Shown one piece after another: positions 9,194 to 18,900 of a stretch of 64,000 bases of DNA. The notes beneath the pieces are model-generated. The model saw only the letters and a program-made list of their open reading frames with translations, searched no databases and had not been told where the DNA came from. Location: contig NZ_FOZV01000001.1 in the NCBI RefSeq assembly GCF_900116065.1, positions 310,001 to 374,000 on the forward strand, written 5' to 3'. The first letter of the stretch is position 1. Every line of letters begins with the position of its first letter. The DNA is from Brevundimonas viscosa (GTDB taxonomy: Bacteria > Pseudomonadota > Alphaproteobacteria > Caulobacterales > Caulobacteraceae). A program made the translations under genes and the position numbers.

Positions 9194-10092
9194 TTCACCG
9201 CCTCGAACACCTTGTAGCCGCCGGCGTCGGCGACCATGCGCACCCGCTTGAAGGCGGCGTCCAGCTCGGCCTCGTACGGCAGATGCCGATTGGCCACCAG
9301 CCACAGGACGCCGCCCTTCTTCAACAGACCGGCGGCCTTGCGAATGAAGGCCTGGCCCAGTCGCCTGTCCTCGGCCCCGCCGTCATGGAACGGCGGGTTG
9401 GTGACGACGAAGTCGAGATCGCCGGTCTCGGGCAGGGTGCGTGCGTCGGCCCAGTCGAAGGTCGCCCGCGGATCCTGGACATTGCGCCGCGCCGCGGCCA
9501 CCGCGCGCCGGTCCAGATCGATCAGGCGCAGCGCCGTCACGGCGGGCGAGCGCAGCACCACGGTGGCGAGGGCGCCGTAGCCGCAGCCGAGATCGATCCC
9601 CGCCCCTTTCAGTTCGGGCAGCACCTGGGCCAGCAGGGCCGATCCCGGGTCGATGCGGTCCCAGGCGAACACGCCCGGCTGCGACCAGGCGTCGAGGCCG
9701 GGCACGACGCGGGGAGCGCCGGCGGCGATCGCCGTACCCAGTTCCGGCAAAGATCCCGTCGGCCGAAGGGCGACGCAGCGGCGGTGGTGGGCCTTGGCCG
9801 TCTCCGCGACCTCCAGCCCGAAGGCCCGCAGCTCCTTGCCCAGACGCGAGCCGCCCTTCGCTTTGGGCGCCATCACGTCCAGTCGCCCGCCGGGCCGCAG
9901 CGCCCGCAGCGCCAGGGCGAGCACATGGCGTCGCTCCAGCACGCCCGGCGGGGCGTAGACCGTCACCGCTGCGGCCGAGCCTTCCGGGATCTCCTCGAGG
10001 GCGGCGGAGCCGGGGATCAGCGGCGATGTCTGGACGGCGTCGCCGGGCGGATCGAAGACGGCGGGCGGACGGCCGTAGAGCAGGGTGGTCAT
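9190..10092 (-). CDS. rsmC: 16S rRNA (guanine-N2) methyltransferase, RsmC-like
   Basis: 300 aa, with a degenerate N-terminal methyltransferase-like half and a catalytic C-terminal half, as in RsmC. S-adenosylmethionine motif IDLGCGYGAL and the catalytic NPPFHDGG are both clear. It is predicted to methylate 16S rRNA G1207 in the small subunit. It is the first gene of the leftward operon running to folC, with a 4-bp overlap to the next gene. The related RlmG (23S) is an alternative but less likely. Confidence 0.88.
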   Translation of the reverse strand: MTTLLYGRPPAVFDPPGDAVQTSPLIPGSAALEEIPEGSAAAVTVYAPPGVLERRHVLALALRALRPGGRLDVMAPKAKGGSRLGKELRAFGLEVAETAKAHHRRCVALRPTGSLPELGTAIAAGAPRVVPGLDAWSQPGVFAWDRIDPGSALLAQVLPELKGAGIDLGCGYGALATVVLRSPAVTALRLIDLDRRAVAAARRNVQDPRATFDWADARTLPETGDLDFVVTNPPFHDGGAEDRRLGQAFIRKAAGLLKKGGVLWLVANRHLPYEAELDAAFKRVRMVADAGGYKVFEAVK

Positions 10093-10137
10093 GCGGCGCC
10101 TATAGCCTCATAGCCGCCGCGCGCGAAGAAGCGGGTT

Positions 10138-10836
10138 TCAGACGCGATGGTCCGGCAGGTCGGAGCCGACAGGGGCCCGGTAGCATTCGCAAGCGGCGTG
10201 CTCGAGCGCTGCGCGATCGATCACGTTGATGCGGCCGCGGGCGTAGCGGATCGCGCCCCGGTCGACGAGCGCCTGCGCACCCTCGTTCACTGTGGTGCGC
10301 TGCGAACCCAGCATGGAGGCCAGATATTCCTGGGTCAGGTTCAGGACGTCGCCCTGCACCCGGTCGTGACACCGCAGCAACCACTTGGCCAACTTCTGGT
10401 CGGCCCGGTGCAGCGCGTGGCAGGCGGCGCTGCGCTCGAGTTCATGCTGCAGTCCCGTCTGGAAATGTAGCAGGGCGTTCCTCAGCGTTGGACGGTCGGT
10501 CGTGAGTTCGCGCAGCCGGACCGCCTCAATGCTGAGACATGAGCCGTCGGCCTGGCAGGTCACGCGAGTCGCGCTCCGCGCAGGAATGAGGGCGGCCTCC
10601 GCGCCGGCCGCGCCCTCGCGGCCGACCATGAACACCTCGACCGACCTGCCGTCGCTCATCTCCCCCACGGCTGAGATGACGCCGTCGAGAACGAAATGGA
10701 CCTTCAGGATCGGGTCGTCCGGTGCGCAGAACTCGTCGTTCACCGTCATGTTGCGGCGAGCGCAAAAGGCGAGCACGGCGGCGCGGTCGTCGTCGGGAAG
10801 GCTGTCGAGGATGAGGTTGGTCGAGGTTTCGGCCAT
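10138..10836 (-). CDS. Crp/Fnr-family transcriptional regulator (copy 1)
   Basis: 232 aa. An N-terminal cyclic-nucleotide-binding-like beta barrel (about 20-135) is followed by a winged helix-turn-helix with LTQEYLASMLGSQRTTVNE. The barrel lacks the FNR cysteine cluster, and no CRP-type cAMP-binding RS pair is evident, so the ligand is unknown. The C-terminus ends with CECYRA, shared with the next gene upstream. The C-terminal halves of the two are nearly identical while the N-terminal halves differ. It lies 36 bases downstream of that gene, so the two are probably co-transcribed. Confidence 0.9.
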   Translation of the reverse strand: MAETSTNLILDSLPDDDRAAVLAFCARRNMTVNDEFCAPDDPILKVHFVLDGVISAVGEMSDGRSVEVFMVGREGAAGAEAALIPARSATRVTCQADGSCLSIEAVRLRELTTDRPTLRNALLHFQTGLQHELERSAACHALHRADQKLAKWLLRCHDRVQGDVLNLTQEYLASMLGSQRTTVNEGAQALVDRGAIRYARGRINVIDRAALEHAACECYRAPVGSDLPDHRV

Positions 10837-10872
10837 GGCTCATGAACCGGGCCGTACGGCGAAGGTTCCGGA

Positions 10873-11571
10873 TCAGCCGCGACGGTCGTCCCGCACCGAG
10901 GCCGTGGCGCGGTAGCATTCGCAGGCCACCCGCTCGAGCGCCGCGCGGTCGAGCACCCGGATACGGCCACGGGAATAGGCGATGGCCCCCGCCTTCTGCA
11001 GCCCCTGCGCCGCCTCGTTCACCGTCGTCCGCTGCGACCCGAGCATGGAGGCGAGGTATTCCTGGGTCAGGTTTATGGTGTCGGCCTCGACCCGGTCGTG
11101 GCTGCGCAGGAGCCACTTGGCGAACCGTTGCTCGGCGCGATGAAGGGCGTTGCAGGCGGCCGACTGCTCCAGCTCCCCGTGCAGGTCGGCCGCGGACCTG
11201 GCGATCACGTCCCGGATGCCCGGTCGGGCAGCGCAGAGTTGTCGCAGACGGGCGGCTTCGATGCGGCGCGAGCTCCCATCCACCTGGGCGGCGTTGCGGG
11301 TGAAGGCCCGATGGGGAACGATCGCGGCCGCAGACCCGGTCAAGCCTTCCGGGCCGATCATCACCGTCTCGACGGTGCGACCATCCTCCAGCACCGCCAC
11401 GGACGAGGCGATGCCGCTGTCGATGAAGTGGATGTGCTCGATCTCGTCGCCGGGCTCAAAGAAGATGAAGCCCTGCCGAAACTCGGCGCGGCTGCAGTGC
11501 TGCAGCAGCGCCTCCCGGTCTTCGGCTCCCAAGGCGTTGATCAGGCGGTTGCCCGGCGGAAATCCGCTCAT
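10873..11571 (-). CDS. Crp/Fnr-family transcriptional regulator (copy 2)
   Basis: 232 aa and the same architecture as its downstream neighbour: a cNMP-like sensor (about 15-135) and a winged helix-turn-helix. The recognition segment is the same, so both may read the same operator. The sensor domain contains GDEIEHIHFIDSG and no FNR-type cysteine cluster. A C-terminal ACECYRA motif is present in both. A tandem pair with similar DNA-binding and divergent sensor domains suggests duplication followed by sensory divergence. Confidence 0.9.
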   Translation of the reverse strand: MSGFPPGNRLINALGAEDREALLQHCSRAEFRQGFIFFEPGDEIEHIHFIDSGIASSVAVLEDGRTVETVMIGPEGLTGSAAAIVPHRAFTRNAAQVDGSSRRIEAARLRQLCAARPGIRDVIARSAADLHGELEQSAACNALHRAEQRFAKWLLRSHDRVEADTINLTQEYLASMLGSQRTTVNEAAQGLQKAGAIAYSRGRIRVLDRAALERVACECYRATASVRDDRRG

Positions 11572-11619
11572 ACCGGGCGCATAGGGCGATCCGACGCAGC
11601 CCGTCTGCCGGAACTCGAC

Positions 11620-11910
11620 TTAGCGTTGCATCCACTTCGCCGGCCGTCGGCCCGGGGCCGGGAAGGAGCGGGCGGTGGATGGCCTTCCACCGAGGAGCGG
11701 GGCGCCCACCGGCATGACCTCGGACGCGGCGCGTTCCATCCGGATCACCATCCGGTCACCCTCCCAGACCTCGACCCCCAAGGCGCTGCCATGTTGGCCG
11801 AGCTGGCTCATTCCCTCGCGTGCGGCCGCGCCGTCATCCGCGCAATCCGAGAAATCGAGCGTCGGCCGCTCGCCATCGGCCCCGATAAAATGGAACTGAT
11901 ACAATGACAT
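11620..11910 (-). CDS. Small DUF6894-like protein
   Basis: 96 aa from the ATG at 11910, which follows GTGGAGGCGCGG; an ATG 12 bases upstream lacks a ribosome site. The first 60 residues (LYQFHFIGADGERPTLDF, then an acidic, Ala-rich stretch with AAREGMSQL, then VEVWEGDRMVIRM) resemble the small DUF6894 fold common in alphaproteobacteria. The C-terminal tail is Pro/Arg-rich and less conserved in style. Function unknown. Confidence 0.6.
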   Translation of the reverse strand: MSLYQFHFIGADGERPTLDFSDCADDGAAAREGMSQLGQHGSALGVEVWEGDRMVIRMERAASEVMPVGAPLLGGRPSTARSFPAPGRRPAKWMQR

Positions 11911-11984
11911 CCGCGCCTCCACTGGGCGACACGGTTACGCGGATCAGTGCGGTTCGTCTGTCGGATGCACGACAGGGCCGCCGC

Positions 11985-12560
11985 TCAGGCGCTCCCGCGC
12001 GGTCCGGCGGGCCGGTTGGCGTCGCACAGCGGCCGCTCGGCCGCCCCGAAGAGGGTTCCGGCCGGGACCCAGCCGCGCAACCTCCGGGAGCGGACCTCGC
12101 ACCACCCCTCCTCGCACGCCTCGAGCGCGATGAGCGAGCGTGGCGCGAGCCGCGCCCTGACCGGCGCGTCCGCCGACCGGCCGGCGCGGATGGGCGTTTC
12201 GAGAGCCTCGGGGTTGAACAGGCTGCGGCGGCTGGACACCACACTGCGGTGGACCCAGGCCACCGATCCCTCCGGATCGCAGATCTTTCGCCATTCGCTG
12301 GTTTCGGCGATGACCTGCACCGGCAATCCGGCGGCCCGGTATTCCCACAGGATCCGATAGTCGAGACCTGGCCCCTGCCGGGCGTGGACCTCGCTCGACT
12401 TCAGCGACAGCCAGCGCGGCACCGGCTGGCCGCTCGGGGTCGGCCGCCCGTCGGGCATGCGATCCCCCGCGCCGGCCAGAACAGCGACGGCCAGGGCGGC
12501 GGCCACGGTCGCCGAACGGACAAGACCGTCTGGAGCTTTGCGGGGCGGAGAGTTGGCCAT
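11985..12560 (-). CDS. Exported SH3-like domain protein
   Basis: 191 aa. A hydrophobic stretch at about 16-31 after a positively charged start is a signal peptide or anchor. The mature part has bacterial SH3 repeats: one around WLSLKSSEVHARQGPGLDYRI with WRKICDPEGSVAWVHRSV, and a second ending GWCEVRSRRLRGWVP. It is probably a periplasmic cell-wall-associated protein. It is divergent from the dehydrogenase gene, with only 30 bases between the starts, so promoters overlap. This pairing is often seen in alphaproteobacteria (recollection). Confidence 0.8.
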   Translation of the reverse strand: MANSPPRKAPDGLVRSATVAAALAVAVLAGAGDRMPDGRPTPSGQPVPRWLSLKSSEVHARQGPGLDYRILWEYRAAGLPVQVIAETSEWRKICDPEGSVAWVHRSVVSSRRSLFNPEALETPIRAGRSADAPVRARLAPRSLIALEACEEGWCEVRSRRLRGWVPAGTLFGAAERPLCDANRPAGPRGSA

Positions 12561-12590
12561 TAAACGGGGGCGTGTGGAGTGGAAGGCCGA

Positions 12591-13577
12591 ATGTCGACAT
12601 CCAGGCTTAAGGTCGTATTAACCAGGCGCCTCCCGGACGCCGTCGAGACGCGTCTTCGCGAACTGTTCGACGCGGAACTGAACCTCACCGACGCGCCGAT
12701 GGAGCGAGCGGCGCTCGAGGCTGCGGTTCAGCGCGCCGACGTGCTGGTCCCGACCATCACCGACGCCATCGACGCGGACCTGATCAGCAGGGCCGACGAC
12801 CGGCTGAAGATGATCGCCAACTTCGGCGCCGGGGTGAACCACATAGACGTGGACGCGGCGGTGGCGCGCGGCATCGTGGTCACCAACACGCCGGGCGTCC
12901 TGACCGAAGACACGGCCGACCTGGCCATGGGGCTGATCCTGGCGGTCAGCCGCCGCATGGTGGAAGGCGCCCGCGTCGTCGAGGAGGGCCGCTTCGAGGG
13001 CTGGACCCCGACGTGGATGTGCGGCCGCAAGCTGGGCGGCAAGCGGCTCGGCATCGTCGGGATGGGCCGGATCGGCCAGGCGCTGGCGCGGCGCGCCCGC
13101 GCCTTCGGCATGCAGGTTCACTATCACAACCGCAAACCGGTCCCGGAGCTGGTGGCCGAGGAGCTGGGCGCCACCTGGTGGGACGATCTGGACCAGATGC
13201 TGCCGCGCATGGACGTGATTTCCCTGAACTGCCCGGCGACGCGCGAGACCCATCACCTGATGTCCGCCGCCCGGCTGGCGCGGCTCAAGCCGGAGGCGCT
13301 GCTCATCAACACCGCACGCGGAGAACTGATCGACGAGGCGGCGCTCGCCGCGGCGGTGGCGGCCGGCGCCATCGCCGGCGTGGGGCTGGACGTCTTCGAG
13401 CACGAGCCGGCGGTGCACCCCGGACTGGTCGGCCGCCCCAACGTGGTCCTCTTGCCCCATCTGGGCTCGTCGACCCTCGAGGCGCGCCAGGACATGGGCG
13501 AGCGGGTGATCACCAACATCCTGACCTTCGCCAACGGCCACCGGCCGCCTGACCGGGTGATCCCGGCCATGCTCTGA
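12591..13577 (+). CDS. D-2-hydroxyacid dehydrogenase (glyoxylate/hydroxypyruvate reductase type)
   Basis: 328 aa from the ATG at 12591; a GTG four codons upstream is a weaker alternative. NAD(P)-binding motif GMGRIGQALARRA is near the middle. The catalytic Arg lies in NTARGELID, Glu in LDVFEHEP and His in LLPHLGSS. This is the D-glycerate dehydrogenase/GhrB subgroup, which reduces glyoxylate or hydroxypyruvate in the cytoplasm. Substrate preference is inferred from family resemblance only. It converges on the MoeB-like gene with 7 bases between. Confidence 0.92.
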   Translation: MSTSRLKVVLTRRLPDAVETRLRELFDAELNLTDAPMERAALEAAVQRADVLVPTITDAIDADLISRADDRLKMIANFGAGVNHIDVDAAVARGIVVTNTPGVLTEDTADLAMGLILAVSRRMVEGARVVEEGRFEGWTPTWMCGRKLGGKRLGIVGMGRIGQALARRARAFGMQVHYHNRKPVPELVAEELGATWWDDLDQMLPRMDVISLNCPATRETHHLMSAARLARLKPEALLINTARGELIDEAALAAAVAAGAIAGVGLDVFEHEPAVHPGLVGRPNVVLLPHLGSSTLEARQDMGERVITNILTFANGHRPPDRVIPAML

Positions 13578-13584
13578 TCGATCG

Positions 13585-14322
13585 TCAGCCGCCGCACGAC
13601 GGACAGGCGGGGTCGGCGGCGATGCGGACGGTGCGCGCCGTCCCGGCGAGACCGTCGTAGATCAACAGGCGCCCGGTCAACGCTTCGCCGGTCCCGACGA
13701 TCAGCTTGATCGCCTCGAGGGCCGACAGCGAACCGACCACGCCCGCCAGCGCTCCGACGACGCCGACCCGGGCGCAGGTCTCTGCGTCGGGCGGGGCTGC
13801 GGGAACCAGGCAGCGGTAGCAGGGCCGCCCCCCGAACACCGCGACCTGCCCGCTCCAGCGCCCGAGGGCGCCGGAGACAAGGGGTATGCCGAGAGCCAGG
13901 CAGGCGTCGGAGACGGCGAACCGGGTCGCAAAATCGTCCGTTCCGTCGATGACCAGGTCGCAACCGTCGAGCAGTCGCCGGGCGCTGGCCGGGGTCAGCC
14001 GCTCGGGCCGGGTCTCGACGACGACATGGGGATTCAGGGCCGTCAGGGCCTCGGCGCCGGCGTCCGTCTTCCGCCGGCCCACGTCCGCTGTGGTGAAGAC
14101 GATCTGGCGCTGCAGATTGGACGCGGCGACCGCGTCGTCGTCGATCAGCCGCAAGGTCCCGACGCCCGCCGCAGCCAGATAGAAGGCTGCCGGAGACCCG
14201 ACGCCGCCCACGCCGACCAGCCCCACGCGCGCCGCCTTCAGCCGTTGCTGCCCGGGCCCGCCGATCTCGGCGAGGACCAGATGCCGCGCATAGCGGTCGA
14301 TTTCGTCGTCGGAAAAGCTCAC
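13585..14322 (-). CDS. HesA/MoeB/ThiF-family adenylyltransferase
   Basis: 245 aa from a GTG start. It activates the C-terminal Gly-Gly of a sulfur-carrier protein (MoaD or ThiS) by adenylation. Nucleotide-binding loop GVGGVGS is at 37-43; then come LIDDDAVAASNLQRQ and the conserved DGTDDFATR. Two CxxC pairs (CYRC; CPSC at the C-terminus) form the structural zinc site. A Cys in the crossover loop (ETCARVGVVG) is retained. It has no rhodanese domain. MoeB (molybdopterin) versus ThiF (thiamine) cannot be decided because neither partner pathway is nearby. Confidence 0.9.
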   Translation of the reverse strand: MSFSDDEIDRYARHLVLAEIGGPGQQRLKAARVGLVGVGGVGSPAAFYLAAAGVGTLRLIDDDAVAASNLQRQIVFTTADVGRRKTDAGAEALTALNPHVVVETRPERLTPASARRLLDGCDLVIDGTDDFATRFAVSDACLALGIPLVSGALGRWSGQVAVFGGRPCYRCLVPAAPPDAETCARVGVVGALAGVVGSLSALEAIKLIVGTGEALTGRLLIYDGLAGTARTVRIAADPACPSCGG

Positions 14323-14361
14323 CCGCCCCTGTTAGGCGGAGCCGGCCGGTCCGTCACGCCC

Positions 14362-14751
14362 TCAGGCGGCGCGGCGCAGATCGAGCATGACGTCTGCATC
14401 GTTGGCGGTGACCTGCGACAGGCAGGGCAGGCCGACCCGCTCGAGCAGCCGCGTGGGGTCGGCGCAGATGTCCATCGGATGCTCGATCCGGCGGGCGGCG
14501 ATCGGCGCGTCGCTGAGGATGCGCAAGGCGGTGTGGCGCGGATCCTCGCGGAGGCGGCGCAGCAGGCGATCGAGATCGGCGCGCGCGCCCTCGACCACCT
14601 GCAGGATGTGGCCGCGGTGGAACATCATGCACCCGGTGATGTGGTCGCGGCGATTGTTGGCCACCGAGACGCCGAGAATCTGCGCGATTGAGAGGGCCGA
14701 CGCACCCGTCGAGCCGACCGCTTCGCTGGCGAAGATCACGCGATACAGCAA
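14362..14751 (-). CDS. BLUF-domain protein lacking the photoactive tyrosine
   Basis: 129 aa, essentially a stand-alone BLUF (FAD blue-light sensor) domain, from a probable TTG start with AAGG upstream. The fold signature is present: YRVIFASEA, ANNRRDHITG with Asn33, HILQVVEG with Gln51, and EDPRHTALRI. The tyrosine needed for the light reaction (Tyr21 of AppA, in the motif x-Y-x-S) is Phe7 here; the codon is TTC. Flavin may still bind, but normal BLUF photochemistry is not expected. No output domain is attached; partners are unknown. Confidence 0.85.
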   Translation of the reverse strand: MLYRVIFASEAVGSTGASALSIAQILGVSVANNRRDHITGCMMFHRGHILQVVEGARADLDRLLRRLREDPRHTALRILSDAPIAARRIEHPMDICADPTRLLERVGLPCLSQVTANDADVMLDLRRAA

Positions 14752-14794
14752 AGGCCTTGCCTCATTCAGCCCGAACAGGGTGACGATTTCGCCC

Positions 14795-14808
14795 TGTAAC
14801 AGGTTACA
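14795..14808. promoter_or_regulatory. Palindrome TGTAAC-AG-GTTACA in the BLUF/hslV divergent promoter
   Basis: A perfect 6-bp inverted repeat with a 2-base spacer, in the 141-base spacer between the leftward BLUF gene and rightward hslV. Size and symmetry fit a homodimeric regulator site. It lies 44 bases from the BLUF start and 85 from hslV, so it could control either. No regulator can be named. Confidence 0.4.
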
Positions 14809-14892
14809 TCGGCATCAATGTGGCGGCGAGGAACAGCGTGCTTTCAGCGCCTTCCGCTTGCCGCGCCGCATTTCGGACGCCATCTGAAACGG

Positions 14893-15444
14893 ATGATGAA
14901 TCCCGACTTCCCCGAATGGCACGGCACCACCATCCTGGCTGTGCGCAAGAACGGCCGCACCGTCATCGCCGGCGACGGCCAGGTCTCGATGGGCCAGACC
15001 ATCGTCAAGGGCGCGGCGCGCAAGGTCCGCACCCTCGCCGGCGGGCGGGTGCTGGCCGGTTTCGCGGGCGCCACCGCGGACGCCTTCACCCTGATCGAGC
15101 GGCTGGAGGCCAAGCTGGAGCAGTACCCGGACCAGCTGGCCCGCGCCTGCGTCGACCTGGCCAAGGACTGGCGCACCGACCGGTACCTGCGTCGGCTCGA
15201 GGCCATGCTTCTGGTGGCCGACCGCGACAGCATCCTGACCGTCACCGGCGTCGGCGACGTGCTGGAGCCGGAGCACGGGGTGGCGGCGGTGGGCTCGGGC
15301 GGCAACTACGCCCTGGCGGCGGCCCGCGCCCTGTACGACCACACCGAGCTCGATGCCGAGACCATCGCCCGGCGGGCCATGGCCATCGCGGCGGACATCT
15401 GCGTCTACACCAACGGCAACCTGACCGTGGAGACGCTCGAATAG
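14893..15444 (+). CDS. hslV: ATP-dependent protease peptidase subunit HslV
   Basis: 183 aa threonine peptidase, proteasome beta-like, forming the core of the HslUV protease. The nucleophile is the Thr exposed after removal of a short N-terminal peptide (HG-TTILAV, T12). [10 protein letters not shown] and the later [15 protein letters not shown] are characteristic. The start at the tandem ATG codons 14893/14896 places the usual short propeptide before the threonine; an upstream in-frame extension lacks family similarity. Ribosome site is weak. hslU is not downstream; trxA converges instead. Confidence 0.96.
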   Translation: MMNPDFPEWHGTTILAVRKNGRTVIAGDGQVSMGQTIVKGAARKVRTLAGGRVLAGFAGATADAFTLIERLEAKLEQYPDQLARACVDLAKDWRTDRYLRRLEAMLLVADRDSILTVTGVGDVLEPEHGVAAVGSGGNYALAAARALYDHTELDAETIARRAMAIAADICVYTNGNLTVETLE

Positions 15445-15476
15445 CGCCGGCGGCCATCCAGCCGCCAGCGCTTCTT
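15444..15476 (+). terminator. Hairpin downstream of hslV
   Basis: Arms GCGCCGGCGGC (15444-15454) and GCCGCCAGCGC (15461-15471) pair with one mismatch around a 6-base loop, followed by TTCTT. It sits immediately after the hslV stop, in the convergent gap with trxA, and could end both transcripts. The T-tract is weak. Confidence 0.5.
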
Positions 15477-15488
15477 CACACCGCGGAA

Positions 15489-15824
15489 TCAGGCCGCGGC
15501 GGCGATTCCGGCTTCAGCCAGCCATTCGACGATCTTGCCCTTGGGCATGGCGCCGACCTTCATCGAGGCCATCTGGCCGTCCTTGAACAGCATCAGGGTC
15601 GGGATGCCCTTCACGCCGAGGCGCGACGGGGTCATCGGGCTGTCGTCGATATTGATCTTGGCGATGGTCACCTTGCCGGCGAGTTCCTCGGAGATCTGCT
15701 CCAGCGCCGGACCGATCTGCTTGCACGGGCCGCACCACTCCGCCCAGAAGTCCACCAGCACCGGCTGGGAGGCCTTGAGCACGTCGGTTTCGAAGCTGTC
15801 GTCGGTGACCTTGACGGTGGCCAT
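15489..15824 (-). CDS. trxA: Thioredoxin
   Basis: 111 aa cytoplasmic thiol-disulfide reductase. Active site W30-C31-G-P-C34, with the following Lys and the later cis-Pro in GIPTLMLF. The ATG at 15824 follows GGAGAG. Length is the standard thioredoxin size. It lies downstream of addA (109 bases) in the same direction; the trxA/addA neighbourhood is common in Caulobacterales (recollection), so read-through from the addBA operon is possible. Confidence 0.97.
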   Translation of the reverse strand: MATVKVTDDSFETDVLKASQPVLVDFWAEWCGPCKQIGPALEQISEELAGKVTIAKINIDDSPMTPSRLGVKGIPTLMLFKDGQMASMKVGAMPKGKIVEWLAEAGIAAAA

Positions 15825-15933
15825 GTAATCTCTCCGTCGGCCGCGGCCTGGCCGCGGCGGCATCTGCAGGGGCCGGACACTCTGGAGTGATTCCGGCGGT
15901 TCGCAGCGGATGTGGGGCGATCCGCCGCGCAAT

Positions 15934-18900
15934 TCAACGCGTCCGGGCGGCCTCCAGCAGCTCGGCCGGGACAGGCGTCAGGCGCGGGCCGTCGGTCCAG
16001 ACCAGCGCGGCCTCCACCCGCCGATCGGGATAGAGCCGGCCCAGCACCGAGGCGTAGACCGACAACTGGTGGATGTAGGCCGGGTCGGCGTCCTCGGCCC
16101 GGTCCGGCGCGGGCCGGTTGGTCTTGTAGTCGACGACCAGAACCCGATCGGTAGTGATGACCAGCCGGTCGATTCGGCCGGACACGGGCACGCCCTCGAA
16201 CTCGCCGGCAATCGCCACCTCGGCGCGTGAGCCGGGACCGAACACCGGCGCGAACCGGTCGTCCCGCAGCACGCCCAGAGCGGCCTCGATCATCTCCGCG
16301 CGCTGCGCGTCGCTGAGGTCTCGCTCGCGGGACAACAGCCGTGCGGCCGATCCGGGCCAATCCCCGGCGGGCAGGTCGGGGAGTCGCTCCAGCAGACGGT
16401 GGATCAGGTCGCCGCGCCGGAAACGGCCCAGCGGCGCGCCGCCGGCTCCCGCCGTGGCCAGCGGGGACGGGGCGGGAATGCGCAGCATCTCGCCCATGCG
16501 GGACGGGGCGGCCACGCGCGCCGCCCGGTCGGGCGCGGGGCGGGCCTGCGCCCAGGCCGGGATCGTCGTAACCGCGCCGGCCGTCGGCGCCGCGGCGCCG
16601 GTCGCGCCGGGCCCGGTGCCGAAGCGCAGCCGTCCGCCGTCCAGCAGTTTCACCTCCTCCGGTCGCGCCTCGGCCAGCCCCGCGAAGGTCCCGGCGATCA
16701 CGTCCCACCAGCTGCCGGGGTCGAAGCCCTCCTTGGGCTTGCCCAGCTTGCGGCCCATGACGATCAGCCGGTCCCGGGCGCGCGTCAGGGCCACATAGAG
16801 CAGGCGAAGGGACTCGGCGTCGGTGCGATCGACGCGCGCCTGCCGCACGGCGGCGGAGGCGGCGCAATCCTGTTTCGAGCTGGACGGGCACATCAGCCAG
16901 GCCTCGCCGCCGTCGTCCAGCGTGACCGGCATCAGGGTCGGACCCTGCGGCTTCGCCTTCGAGGTGGTATCGGGCAGGATGACGATCGGCGCCTCCAGCC
17001 CCTTGGCCCCGTGCACGGTCATCACCCGGACCTCGTCACGGGCGCCCTCCATCTCCCGCTTCACCTCGACGTCGGCTTGCTCCAGCTGGGCCAGGCAGGT
17101 CTCGAGGTCGTGGACGCCCCGCGCCTCGGCGGCGAGGACCTGGGCGAGGGTCTCGTCGATGGCCTCCTCCGCCTCGCGGCCCAGCCTGCAGAGGATGCGG
17201 GCCCGCCCCGACCGTCCGTCGGGTCCGATCCGGTTCAGCGCGGTCGAGAAGAAGGCGAACGGGTCCCGGTCCCGCGCGGCGATCAGCTCGCGCATCAGGT
17301 CGCGCGCGGCGGCCCAGGCCGGCCGTTCGTCGCCCCGCCGCTGCAACTCGCGCCACAGGGAGCGGCCCTGCCGGGCCTCCTTGTCGGCCAGCGGGTAGAG
17401 GGCGTCCTCGCGCCCGAAGTCCGGCAAGTCGCAGAACGGGCTGCGCAGGATTTCCGCGAGGGACAGGTCATCGTCGGGGAACAGGGCGAAGCGGGCGAGC
17501 GCCATCAGGTCGTCGAAGACGATGTGCGCCTTGAGCTTCAGCCGGTCCGCGCCGGCCACCGGCACGCCCTCGGTCTTCAGCGCCCGGATGATCTCCTCGA
17601 AGGTGGCGTCGCGACGGCGCACGAGCACAAGGAAGTCGCCGTACCGGGCCGGACGATGAACCGGTCGCTTCTCCGCGTCCGTCGTCCACACCGAAGCGCC
17701 GGCCTCGACCTGCGTCCTGATCTCACGCGCCAGCGCCTGGGCCAGCTGTTTGCGGGCGCTGCGGGAATCCTCCTTGTCGACCGGGGCGTTCCACGCCTCG
17801 CGCTCCGGCGTCGCCGGATCCTCGAACAGGGGCCAAAGCTCCACCGAGCCGTGCTGGCCCATACGGGCGGGGCGGTGGACCGCGATGTCGCCCGTCTCGC
17901 CGGCCAGGGCCCGGGTGCGGTCCGGACCTTCGAAGGCGGCGTCGACGAAGGCCAGCACCTCCTCCGTCGAGCGGAAGGAGGTGTCGAGCGGAACCTCGCG
18001 GAACCGCTCGGCCGGTATCAGAGCCGCATGGGCCTGCGCCTCCTGCCGGAGACGCTCGGGACGGGCGCCCTGGAAGGAGTAGATGGACTGCTTCTCGTCG
18101 CCGACCGCGAAGACGGTGCGCGGAATGGCGGCCGCGCGCTCTGCGCCCTCGCCGGCGAAGAAGGGCTCGGTCAGGGCGCGCAGGATGTCCCACTGCTCGG
18201 GCGCCGTGTCCTGGGCCTCGTCGATCAGCACGTGCTCGACGCCGCCGTCCAGCTTGTAGAGCACCCAGGCCGCGGTGGCCCGCCGGGTCAGCAACTCGAC
18301 CGTCCGCGACACAAGGTCCGTGAAGTCGAGCGCCCCGAGATGACGCTTGCGGGTCTCGTAGAGGGCGGCGTGGACCCGGGCGAGGATCAGCAGCTTCTGC
18401 GTCTCGTCGGCGATGCGGGCGGCGCGGACGCCGTCGAGGCTGGCCAGGTACTTGTCGGCGATGCGGCCCAGCCAGTCGGCGATCGCCGGCGGCGCGGCCT
18501 TGGTAGTCAATCGCTTGCGCGGCTTGCCCTCGGTCAGAAACACGGGGCCGAGCGTGGCGAAGCTCCAGCTGTCGGCTGCCTGACGCATGCGGGCGGCGCA
18601 GTCCTGGTCGCTGCTGGACGCGCCGGCCAGGGCCGCCGCCGCTTCCAGCCATTCGTCGCGGTCGAGCCAGCGCATGAAGTCGGCCTCGACTTCGGCGGCC
18701 GAGCGTTCGTCGGCGCCGACCAGCATGCGCGGGGCGGGCGCCGTTCCCGCCTCGATGCGGTCGAGGTAGTCCAGCAGCGCCTCGCGCCGCGTCTCGACCG
18801 TGTCGAGCAGCGCGTGGAAGGTGCGGAAGTCCAGCTCGACCGCGAAGTGGGCGTAGGCCTCGCCGACGGGTCCCTCCGGGTCCTCCAGCGCCAGTCGCGC

